From: Sphingomonas sanguinis
Lineage (GTDB): Bacteria > Pseudomonadota > Alphaproteobacteria > Sphingomonadales > Sphingomonadaceae
DNA length: 63,371 bases
Assembly (NCBI RefSeq): GCF_001476905.1
Contig: NZ_LDTE01000067.1
Span: 1-63,371, forward strand
Reading direction: 5' to 3'
Below, in pieces: positions 54,681-63,371 of this stretch (positions within the stretch are counted from its first letter, which is position 1; each line of letters begins with the position of its first letter). Made by a program: the position numbers and the translations under genes. The notes below the pieces were generated by a model that was given only the letters and a program-made list of their open reading frames with translations, searched no databases and had not been told where the DNA came from.

Positions 54681-55783
54681 GGGATCAGCACCACCTTAAC
54701 GCAATCGCCGCGCTTCTGCGCCTCGATCGCGGCGTTGATCTCCGTCAGCGGGAAGGTCCGGACCAGCTTGTCGAAGGGAAATTGCCCGTCGCGATGCGCG
54801 GCGATCAGTTCGGGGATGAAGCTCTGCGGATCGCTATCCCCCTCCATGATGCCGACGACGCGCTGGCCATAGGTGATCATACCCGCGATGTTGATGGTCA
54901 GCGCCGCATCCGCATTGCCCGGCACGCCGACCAGACCCAGCATCCCGCGCGGGGTCAACGCGGCCAGCACCGCCTCCATCATCTCGACACGGCCGCTGGT
55001 GTCGAAGGCATAGTCCACGCCGTCGGCCACGATTGCGCGGATGGCGGAGGTGACGTCGCCCGCCATCGGGTCGATCACGTGGGTCGCGCCCAGTTCACGG
55101 CCGAGATCACGCCGCTTCTCGACCGGCTCGACCAGGATGATCGTCGCGCAGCCCCGGATCTTCGCCCCCATCACCGCCGCCAGCCCGACCGGCCCGCCGC
55201 CGACGATCACGATCGACGATCCCGCATGGCACGCCATCGAGCGCATCACGCCCCCCGCCCCGGTCTGGAACCCGCAGCCAAGCGGTCCTAGGATCGCCAG
55301 CGGTGCAGCCGGATCATTGACCTTGACCACATTGCGTGCGCGGACGATGGCATGGGCCGCGAAGCTCGATTGCCCGAAAAAGTGCGACGAGATCGCCTCG
55401 CCGTCCTTGGAATAGGCCTTGGACCCGTCCTCCAGCCGCATTCCCGCATAATTGAGCGGCGGGAACTCCCGGCAGTAGCTGGGCAGATGCTCGCCGCACT
55501 GCGCACAGTGTCCGCAACTGGAAAAACCCAGCACCACGGAATCGCCGACCGCCAGCCCCTCGACCTCCGGTCCCAGCGCCTCGATCACCCCTGCGCCCTC
55601 ATGGCCGAGCACGGCGGGCAGCGGATAGGGCACGAACTGGTCGCGAAAGATTAGGTCGGTGTGACAGAGGCCGACCCCCGCAATCTTGACTCGCACTTCA
55701 CCCGCACGGGGGGCCTCAATCTCGACCGTCTCCAGGGTGAAATCCCCCTTAGGTTCGCGGGCGACGGCGGCAATGGTCTGCAT
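54677..55783 (-). CDS. Zn-dependent alcohol dehydrogenase (aryl/alkyl alcohol type)
   Basis: 368 residues from the ATG at 55783. Catalytic zinc ligands in GLCHTDL and GHEGAGV. The structural-zinc loop [15 protein letters not shown] has four Cys, and the Rossmann motif is [16 protein letters not shown]. It resembles benzyl-/geraniol-type alcohol dehydrogenases (XylB/GeoA group). It would oxidise the alcohol formed by the P450 to an aldehyde. It lies 13 bp after the AraC gene. Confidence 0.88.
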   Translation of the reverse strand: MQTIAAVAREPKGDFTLETVEIEAPRAGEVRVKIAGVGLCHTDLIFRDQFVPYPLPAVLGHEGAGVIEALGPEVEGLAVGDSVVLGFSSCGHCAQCGEHLPSYCREFPPLNYAGMRLEDGSKAYSKDGEAISSHFFGQSSFAAHAIVRARNVVKVNDPAAPLAILGPLGCGFQTGAGGVMRSMACHAGSSIVIVGGGPVGLAAVMGAKIRGCATIILVEPVEKRRDLGRELGATHVIDPMAGDVTSAIRAIVADGVDYAFDTSGRVEMMEAVLAALTPRGMLGLVGVPGNADAALTINIAGMITYGQRVVGIMEGDSDPQSFIPELIAAHRDGQFPFDKLVRTFPLTEINAAIEAQKRGDCVKVVLIP

Positions 55784-55796
55784 ATATGACCTCAAT

Positions 55797-56663
55797 CTAC
55801 TGAAGTGTGTGGCGCCAGCCGCTGGGCGTGTCCCCGGCATATTGGCGAAAAGCGCGGGTGAAGTGGCTCTGGCTGGTAAAGCCGGTCATCTCCGCCACCT
55901 GAGCGATGGAAAGGTCGGACTGGCCCAGCAGGTCGCGGGCGCGATCCAGCCGGGCCTTCATCACATATTGGTGCGGCGTCACGCCCGTCGCCCGCTTGAA
56001 CACGCGACAAAAATGCGAGGGCGTCAGTCCCGCCTGCGCGGCCAGGGCCTCCAGGCTATGATCCTCCTCGGGCCGCCCGAGAATGTCGTTCATGATCTGG
56101 TGGATGCGATAGGCGGAGAAGTCGGCGCTCGGGAACGCTCCCTCGCTGCTCGGCGGCGAGCTGCGCAGCGTGTGCATCTTCAGCGCATCGAGCAGCGTGC
56201 CGATATAGGCGGTCCGCTCGACCGTCTGCGCGGCATAGAGTTCGCTGAGGATCTGCCTCGTCAGCGCGATACCCAGCGGATCGGCAAAGGCAAAGCGCAT
56301 CTCGCGAAACCGCTCGACCGCGCGCTGGTCCTGCAACTGGGCCATCGGGACCGAGACGGTGACGACGTCCAGTTCCCCGTCGATCCGCCAGCCGGTGCTG
56401 CATCCGGCGGGTACGATCGTGGCACATCCCGGAATGGAGCGCGAGTGGCTCCACTGGTCCGCTTCCCAGAGCCGGGTGTCGGGCTTGCCACCGACATGGA
56501 CGACGAAGACGGGATCGACGAGGGCGGGCAGTTCATAGCTGCCGATGAACTGGCGCCAGCGGGCGAACTGCCACGACCCCAGGTTGACGCTGCGATCCGG
56601 CGCTCGACCGAGCGTCTTGGCGATGATCTTCTCGTTGCTGGACGAAAGCTCTGCCATAGTCAT
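55797..56663 (-). CDS. AraC/XylS-family regulator of the catabolic island
   Basis: 288 residues. The N-terminal half (about 30-135) is a cupin-like effector domain (PVFVVHVGGKPDTRLW, IVPAGCSTGWRI). The C-terminal half has two helix-turn-helix motifs (LEALAAQAGLTPSHFCRVFKR and DLSIAQVAEMTGFTSQSHFTRAF). It is encoded inside the P450 operon, six bases after the P450 gene, the usual layout for an activator of its own pathway. It is the obvious candidate to bind the two copies of the 22-bp element. Confidence 0.88.
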   Translation of the reverse strand: MTMAELSSSNEKIIAKTLGRAPDRSVNLGSWQFARWRQFIGSYELPALVDPVFVVHVGGKPDTRLWEADQWSHSRSIPGCATIVPAGCSTGWRIDGELDVVTVSVPMAQLQDQRAVERFREMRFAFADPLGIALTRQILSELYAAQTVERTAYIGTLLDALKMHTLRSSPPSSEGAFPSADFSAYRIHQIMNDILGRPEEDHSLEALAAQAGLTPSHFCRVFKRATGVTPHQYVMKARLDRARDLLGQSDLSIAQVAEMTGFTSQSHFTRAFRQYAGDTPSGWRHTLQ

Positions 56664-56669
56664 CTCTCC

Positions 56670-57899
56670 TCATACAGCCCGCATGATGACGTCGAGGTTC
56701 TTGAGGCCGTTAATGAAGTTCGACCGGAACCGTCGCGGCGGTGCTTGCACGTCGAAAGATGTAACACGATCCGCCAGCAAGTCGAACGCGACGCGCAGCT
56801 GCATTTCCGCCAACCGCGAGCCGACGCAGACATGCTGTCCCGACCCGAAACCGACATGCTGCGCGCCCTTGCGGGTGACCAGGAAGCGGTCGGCATCGGG
56901 AAACACCGTCTCGTCGCGATTGGCGGAGATGTACCAAAGGACAACCTTGTCGCCCTTCGCGATACGCTGGCCACCGATGACCGTATCCTCCATCGCGGTG
57001 CGCCGCATGTGCATGACCGGGCTGGCATAACGTACCATCTCGGGCGTCGCGGTCTTCAGCACGTCGCGGTTCTGGCGGATGAGGTCCCACTGATCCGGGT
57101 TTTGCGACAAGGCGACGATGCTGTGGCTCAGCGAGTTGCGCGTCGTCTCGTTGCCGCCGACCAGCACCAGGATCAGATTGCCGATAAAGTCGCGGAACGG
57201 CACAGGTTGCCCGTCGATCTCCGCATTGGCGAGCAGCGAGGCGATGTCGGACGTGGGCTCGGCCCTGCGCGCCTCGAACAGTTCCTGCCCGAAGGCGAAG
57301 AACTCGCCCAGTGTCGCCGCCATCGCTTCGGGGCTCTGGCGGAACTCGGGGTCGTCCTCGCCGACGAACGCATTGGTCCAGTCGTAGAGCTTGGGCCAGA
57401 GGTCGATCGACACGCCCAACAGTTCGGCCAGCGTCATCAGCGGCAGTGGAGCCGACAGCAGCGGCACCACGTTCACCGCTTCGTTCAGCGGGATCGCGTC
57501 GATCAGCTTCGTCGCCCTCTCGCGGATACGCGTTTCGATATCGCCAAGCCGACCCGGCGACAGCGCGGGCATGACGAACTTGCGATAGCGGGTGTGGATC
57601 GGCGGATCGCGCGAGATGAAGGGGATGCCGATGGCGGACTCGCCCGCGCCGGTCAGTCCCACCTCATTTTCGTTGAAGATGCGATGCCCGCCATTCTCAT
57701 AGGCCGAGGAGAAGAGCAGAGGCTGACGCGACACCTCGACGATATCGGCATGGCGCATCACGGACCAGAAGCCCGCGCCGTCGGTTTCCGGCGTCCAATG
57801 CACCGGATCGTCGCGCCGCAGTTCGGCAAAGAGGTCCCAGGGGACCCCCGCCTCATAGAGGCCGGGGTCCTTCAGGTCGGGTATGGTGATCGTCGCCAT
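56670..57899 (-). CDS. Cytochrome P450 (class I, CYP125/CYP124/CYP108-like group)
   Basis: 409 residues from the ATG at 57899. Heme-binding FGSGQHVCVG with Cys358, the I-helix oxygen motif GGNETTRN at 248-255, and ExxR as EMVR at 287-290. HTRYR near 102 contacts the heme propionate. No membrane anchor, so soluble and served by ferredoxin and reductase. The K-helix region and YISANRDETVFPDADRF resemble P450s acting on terpenoids, steroid side chains or branched lipids; the exact family and substrate are not resolved by reading alone. It starts one base after the TonB-receptor stop region. Confidence 0.9.
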   Translation of the reverse strand: MATITIPDLKDPGLYEAGVPWDLFAELRRDDPVHWTPETDGAGFWSVMRHADIVEVSRQPLLFSSAYENGGHRIFNENEVGLTGAGESAIGIPFISRDPPIHTRYRKFVMPALSPGRLGDIETRIRERATKLIDAIPLNEAVNVVPLLSAPLPLMTLAELLGVSIDLWPKLYDWTNAFVGEDDPEFRQSPEAMAATLGEFFAFGQELFEARRAEPTSDIASLLANAEIDGQPVPFRDFIGNLILVLVGGNETTRNSLSHSIVALSQNPDQWDLIRQNRDVLKTATPEMVRYASPVMHMRRTAMEDTVIGGQRIAKGDKVVLWYISANRDETVFPDADRFLVTRKGAQHVGFGSGQHVCVGSRLAEMQLRVAFDLLADRVTSFDVQAPPRRFRSNFINGLKNLDVIMRAV

Positions 57900-57900
57900 G

Positions 57901-60183
57901 TCAGAATGCCACCCGAACAGAGCCGCCAAAGGTGCGCGGGGCGGCAGGCACGAGGAAGTTGTAGGGGAAGCCCGCCCCGCGCAGGTCGAGGCCGTAAGCA
58001 TAGGTCTTGGCGTTTAGCAGGTTGGTCGCGAACGCCTTGATGGTGAAGCGCCCGGTGGTCAGCGCGGCGGTCAGGTTGACCTTGGCGAAGCCCTTTTGCT
58101 GCAACTCGCTATTCTGCTGCCCGGTCCCCACCGCGTTGATGGTGTTGAAGGGCGAGAAATATTGCCGCGAGAAATAGGCGACACTGGGCGACACGGTCAG
58201 CCCGTCATTGCCGTTGCGGAACAGCGTCAAGTCCACCCCGCCCTGCGCCGTGAAGCGCGGCGCGAAGGGCAGGTCGTTGCCGTCCAACCGTGTGTTCTGG
58301 AGCGTCAGCTCCTTGTAGGTCGCATGAAGATAGCCCGCCGACGCATTGAGCGTCACCGCCGGGGTCAGCCGCCAGCGCGCCTCCCCCTCCACGCCGTACA
58401 CTTCGGCCTTGGGCGCGTTGACCAGGAAGGACACCGGGCCGGGCCGGGTGTCCTGCACCTGCTGGTTGATATAGTCGTAATAGAAGCCCGACATGGTCAG
58501 GGTCAGCGCATTGTCGAAATAGCGCCCCTTCAGACCGACTTCATAAGCGTTCACCCGCTCCGGCGCGATATAGTTGATGCCTGCCGACGAGGTGTAGCCG
58601 CCGCCATTGAACGCGCCCGAGCGATAGCCGCGATTATAGCTGGCATAGACCAGCGTACCGCCCTCGAACGTGTAGTTCAGCGAAACCCGCCCGGTCAGCG
58701 CATTGTTGCGACCGTCCAGCGCGAAGCGGGCATTGGGGTTGTACGGGCACGTGCCGGGGACACCCGCACACGGCACGGTGGTCGCCAGCGGCGTCTCCGG
58801 CCCGCCGATATCGCCCGCAAACAGATACGCATAGCCATCGCGATACTGGCTGCGATCCCAGGTGTAGCGTGCACCCAGCGTCAAGCTCAACCGCTCGGTC
58901 AGGTCGTAATCTCCCTGGGCGAAGACGGCATAGGACCGGCGAACCTGGCGATAATGCTGGAAGAAGCCACCATTGACGGTTGGTGCGATCGCCTGGCCGA
59001 TGTTGAAGCGATTGTCGGTAATCACCTCGTCCCAGCCATAGAAACCGCCGCCGACCAGCTTCAGCCGGGTGCCGTTATAATTGAACCGCGCCTCCTCGCT
59101 GAACTGCTGGAAGCTCGAGCGCCAGTTAATGTCGAGAATGTCGAGCGGCGACCCGTCGGCGGCCTGCTGCAAATTCTGCTTGCCGCCGTCGCGCGACGTG
59201 ATCGAGGTGAAGACGACGGTCGGCGACACGTCATAGGCGATGGTCGCCGATCCGCCATAGGCCTCGGTCCGGTTCAGCCCGATCCGGTTCTCATTGGTCT
59301 CGAAGAAGCCCAGCCCGCTGCGGAAGGCCCCCAACCCATGAATCGCGGCCTGGCTGCCCTGATCGCGTCCGCCATAGACCTTCAACTTGATGTCGAGCGG
59401 GCCGTTGCCCGGCCGTATCCGTAGCGACGCCCGCCCCTGCAACGTGTCCTGCGAATTTCCGTCGCGTCCGCCGGGATAGACGTTGCGGATCTGCCCGTCG
59501 CCCTTGGCATAATTGCCGGCGATGCGGACGCCCAGCTGGTCCTCGACCATCGTCGCCTCGACCGCGCCCTGCGCAGTGAAGGTATTGAAATTGCCGTAGC
59601 CGGCCTCGGCATAGCCTTCATTGCCATGGAGGCTGGGCCCCTTGGTGATGAAGTTGATCGCACCGCCCGTCGTGTTGCGCCCGAACAGCGTGCCCTGCGG
59701 CCCGCGCAGCACTTCCACTCGGTCGAGGTCGAACAGACCCATGCCATGAGCGGTACGGCTGGCGAGATAGACGTCATCGATGTAGACGCCGATCGGCGAG
59801 GCTTGGTTGGAATTATACTCGTTGGCGACGCTTATGCCGCGCAGCGAGAAATTGGGCTGGGTCTGGCCATAAGGGCTGCTGACCTGAAGGTTGGGCACCG
59901 CGACCGCCAGATTGGCCGAATTGGTGATGCCCTTTGTGACCAGCGCGTCTCCACCGATGGCGGAAATGGCAATGGGAACGGTCAGGATTGACTGGGCGCG
60001 CCGCTGGGCGGTCACGATGATGTCGCCCGACGATGCACCGTCCTGGGAGGCGGTGGTGGTCGGTATTACCTCGGTGGTGGGTGGCGTGCCCTGCTGCTCT
60101 GCGTCGGTGCTTTGCGCCTGTGCCGCAAATGGGAAGACGATTGCAGCACTGGTCAACAGCGCCGCGCTAATCCTGGCCCTCAT
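57901..60183 (-). CDS. TonB-dependent outer-membrane receptor
   Basis: 760 residues with signal peptide MRARISAALLTSAAIVFPFA ending near AQAQ. A TonB-box-like DIIVTAQRR lies near 55, the plug has VEVLRGPQGTLFGRNTTGGA, and the barrel ends FGGSVRVAF. This is the large sphingomonad receptor subgroup often tied to catabolic operons for hydrophobic compounds. It probably brings the substrate of the downstream P450 through the outer membrane. First gene of the operon that runs to 53448; the promoter region holds copy 2 of the 22-bp element. Confidence 0.9.
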   Translation of the reverse strand: MRARISAALLTSAAIVFPFAAQAQSTDAEQQGTPPTTEVIPTTTASQDGASSGDIIVTAQRRAQSILTVPIAISAIGGDALVTKGITNSANLAVAVPNLQVSSPYGQTQPNFSLRGISVANEYNSNQASPIGVYIDDVYLASRTAHGMGLFDLDRVEVLRGPQGTLFGRNTTGGAINFITKGPSLHGNEGYAEAGYGNFNTFTAQGAVEATMVEDQLGVRIAGNYAKGDGQIRNVYPGGRDGNSQDTLQGRASLRIRPGNGPLDIKLKVYGGRDQGSQAAIHGLGAFRSGLGFFETNENRIGLNRTEAYGGSATIAYDVSPTVVFTSITSRDGGKQNLQQAADGSPLDILDINWRSSFQQFSEEARFNYNGTRLKLVGGGFYGWDEVITDNRFNIGQAIAPTVNGGFFQHYRQVRRSYAVFAQGDYDLTERLSLTLGARYTWDRSQYRDGYAYLFAGDIGGPETPLATTVPCAGVPGTCPYNPNARFALDGRNNALTGRVSLNYTFEGGTLVYASYNRGYRSGAFNGGGYTSSAGINYIAPERVNAYEVGLKGRYFDNALTLTMSGFYYDYINQQVQDTRPGPVSFLVNAPKAEVYGVEGEARWRLTPAVTLNASAGYLHATYKELTLQNTRLDGNDLPFAPRFTAQGGVDLTLFRNGNDGLTVSPSVAYFSRQYFSPFNTINAVGTGQQNSELQQKGFAKVNLTAALTTGRFTIKAFATNLLNAKTYAYGLDLRGAGFPYNFLVPAAPRTFGGSVRVAF

Positions 60184-60276
60184 AGCCCTCTCCTATTTTT
60201 GCAGAGACTCTGTGACGGCCTCTTGCTGGATAATGTGTAGATCAGCTCCGGTCGGGCGGCTTTGCATGGACCTGTC

Positions 60277-60298
60277 GTGCTTTTTGACATTTCTTGCG
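60277..60298 (-). promoter_or_regulatory. Shared 22-bp control element, copy 2
   Basis: GTGC, five T and a G, then ACATTTCTTGCG on the plus strand; one mismatch to copy 1 at 51847-51868. The minus-strand continuation GCACG and a GCAAAGCC block about 10 bp further on also agree between copies. It lies 94 bp before the TonB-receptor start and the same distance before the divergent aldehyde dehydrogenase gene, so it may serve both directions. Confidence 0.7.
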
Positions 60299-60391
60299 GG
60301 GGTCCTGCGCTCCTTGCGCATGATCTGATAGCGCCCATCGCACAGATAGAGCGGGCCGCGACGAACAGGGCCGCCGGAGATGGAGAGCAAG

Positions 60392-61807
60392 ATGGACTTC
60401 GATACGTCGTTCCACATGACGATCGGCGGCAAGCCGGTGGATTCGGACAGCCTGTTCGACGTGCTGAACCCGGCGACGGAGCAGGTGCTGGCCCAGGCGC
60501 CGGACGCAAGCCGCGATCATCTCGACTCGGCTGTCGCCGCCGCCCGCGCCGCATTTCCCGGCTGGGCCGCCACTCCCATTGCCGAGCGTCGCGCGCTGAT
60601 CGACAAGCTCGGTGACGCCGTGATCGCCCATGCCGAGGACTTCAAGCGCCTTCTCACCGCCGAACAGGGCAAGCCGCACGCCGAAGCTTTCAACGAAGTC
60701 ATGGGTGCCGGGCTCTGGCTGAAAGGGGCCGCGACGCTCGACCTGCCGGTGACGGTCAACGAGGATTCTGCCGACCGCTACAGCGAAACCCGCCGCGTGC
60801 CCATCGGCGTGGTCGGAGCCATCGCGCCGTGGAATTTCCCCATGGTGCTGGCGATGTTCAAGGTCGGCCCTGCCCTGCTCGCGGGCAACACGATGGTGCT
60901 GAAGCCCTCTCCCTTCACTCCGCTGACGACGCTGAAGTTCGGCGAACTGGCCGCAACGATCCTCCCCCCCGGCGTCCTCAACGTCGTAACGGGCGGCGAC
61001 CATCTCGGTCCCTGGCTCACCGAGCATCCCGGCATTGACAAGGTCAGCTTCACCGGATCGACCGCGACCGGACGCCGCGTCATGCAGAGCGCCTCGGCCA
61101 CGCTGAAGCGCGTCACGCTGGAACTGGGCGGTAACGATGCCGCGATCGTACTGCCCGATGCGGATGTCGCGGCGCTGGCGGAGCAGCTGTTCTGGGCGGC
61201 CTTCACCAACAACGGCCAGATCTGCATCGCGACCAAGCGCATGTATGTCCACCGCGACGTCTACGAACCGCTGAAGGACGCGCTGGTCGCCTATGCCCGG
61301 ACCGTGCAGACCGGCGACGGGGCGCAACAGGGCGTAAGGCTCGGCCCGATCAACAACCGCCTGCAATATGAGCGCGTGCTCGATCTGATCCGCGACGCGC
61401 GCGACAGGGGCTACGACTTCCTTCTCGGCGGTGAAGCGGCGGACACGCCCGGCTATTTCGTCCCCATCACTATCCTCGACAACCCGCCCGAGGATAGCCG
61501 CATCGTTCAGGAGGAGCAGTTCGGTCCCATCCTCCCCCTCCTCCGCTTCGATGACGTGGACGAGGTGATCGAGCGGGTGAATGCCAGCGAATATGGCCTG
61601 GGCTCGTCGATCTGGACCGGCAATCCCGACGCCGCGATGGACCTCGCTGCGCGGATCGCCAGCGGCACCGTCTGGATCAACGAAACCCAGCATTTGACCC
61701 CGCTCGCCGCGTTCGGAGGCATGAAGCAATCCGGTCTGGGCGTCGAAGGCGGCACCGAAGGGCTGATGGAATATACCAACGCCCAGACGATTACCCGGCG
61801 ACGCTGA
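60392..61807 (+). CDS. NAD(P)-dependent aldehyde dehydrogenase
   Basis: 471 residues from the ATG at 60392 (GGAG at good spacing; the ATG at 60380 sits too close to its own GGAG). ALDH motifs: [22 protein letters not shown] near 145, [14 protein letters not shown], the general base in LELGGNDAA (about 245), and the nucleophile in [11 protein letters not shown] (about 279). It oxidises the aldehyde from the alcohol dehydrogenase to a carboxylic acid. Divergent from the TonB receptor; the carboxylase beta gene follows after 2 bp. Confidence 0.9.
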   Translation: MDFDTSFHMTIGGKPVDSDSLFDVLNPATEQVLAQAPDASRDHLDSAVAAARAAFPGWAATPIAERRALIDKLGDAVIAHAEDFKRLLTAEQGKPHAEAFNEVMGAGLWLKGAATLDLPVTVNEDSADRYSETRRVPIGVVGAIAPWNFPMVLAMFKVGPALLAGNTMVLKPSPFTPLTTLKFGELAATILPPGVLNVVTGGDHLGPWLTEHPGIDKVSFTGSTATGRRVMQSASATLKRVTLELGGNDAAIVLPDADVAALAEQLFWAAFTNNGQICIATKRMYVHRDVYEPLKDALVAYARTVQTGDGAQQGVRLGPINNRLQYERVLDLIRDARDRGYDFLLGGEAADTPGYFVPITILDNPPEDSRIVQEEQFGPILPLLRFDDVDEVIERVNASEYGLGSSIWTGNPDAAMDLAARIASGTVWINETQHLTPLAAFGGMKQSGLGVEGGTEGLMEYTNAQTITRRR

Positions 61808-61809
61808 CG

Positions 61810-63335
<1,526 letters not shown>

Positions 63336-63371
63336 CCCCACCCTATCCGACTGGGGATCGCTTGCGTCACG

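Noticed and set aside
55686..58040. A 784-codon plus-strand open frame across AraC and P450 genes
   Set aside because: Antisense to two genes with intact catalytic and DNA-binding motifs; its translation shows no domain or ribosome-binding site.

Overview
The window is GC-rich, densely packed alphaproteobacterial DNA. The mix of genes points to the family Sphingomonadaceae, most likely a Sphingomonas-like genome. It has two TonB-dependent receptors, a P450/beta-oxidation island, a carbohydrate-selective porin, a BigR-type sulfide module, many ATGA/GTGA/TGATG gene overlaps, and few T-tract terminators. I see no tRNA, rRNA, CRISPR array, insertion sequence or replication origin. Organism and functions are inferred from reading protein motifs; no database search was run.

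Left part (1-11153). A minus-strand group encodes an exported repeat protein, a DUF3142 lipoprotein and a small tyrosine-phosphatase-like protein, followed by an OprB-like porin. On the plus strand an eight-gene cluster (4408-11153) follows, in which nearly every gene touches or overlaps the next. It encodes an SPFH/SHOCT membrane-scaffold protein, two DUF4178 zinc-ribbon proteins, a tiny membrane protein, a DUF350 membrane protein, a spermidine-synthase domain fused to a membrane domain, a Tat-exported FAD amine-oxidase-like lipoprotein, and an S-adenosylmethionine decarboxylase (SpeD). It looks like a membrane-associated polyamine system and is my best candidate for an under-described system.

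Middle part (11150-32426). A ROK regulator with a Mlc/NagC-type box faces a TonB receptor, a Ca2+-dependent PI-PLC-like enzyme and a YdcF protein. Next come a LysR/aldo-keto reductase/MFS group and a persulfide module (ArsR-type BigR, rhodanese, TauE; divergent MBL persulfide dioxygenase) with an AT-rich palindromic operator. These are followed by a decayed chrA chromate transporter gene and a three-gene type I secretion-like operon whose ABC subunit has lost all its ATPase motifs. A GNAT enzyme, a chemoreceptor with a CheR-tether-like C-terminus, a small exported protein, a DUF188 protein and a periplasmic FKBP end this part.

32607-41929. A type III restriction-modification pair (Mod with a lower-GC target-recognition segment, Res), an HWE-type histidine kinase, and an L-lactate operon (permease, LldR, LldD) preceded by two near-identical LldR-type palindromes.

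42384-63335. A large catabolic island. One minus-strand operon (51758 down to 42384) carries a full set of acyl-CoA degradation enzymes, a kinase/acyl-CoA dehydrogenase pair of the LvaA/LvaC type and a [2Fe-2S] ferredoxin. A second minus-strand operon (60183 down to 53448) carries a TonB receptor, cytochrome P450, AraC regulator, Zn alcohol dehydrogenase and ferredoxin reductase. Acyl-CoA synthetase and aldehyde dehydrogenase/acyl-CoA carboxylase genes lie on the plus strand. The two minus-strand operons share an almost identical 22-bp promoter element. The enzymes suggest hydroxylation of a hydrophobic, probably methyl-branched or alicyclic compound, oxidation to an acid, CoA activation and beta-oxidation ending in acetyl-CoA and propionyl-CoA. 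The carboxylase beta-subunit gene carries an apparent one-base deletion.
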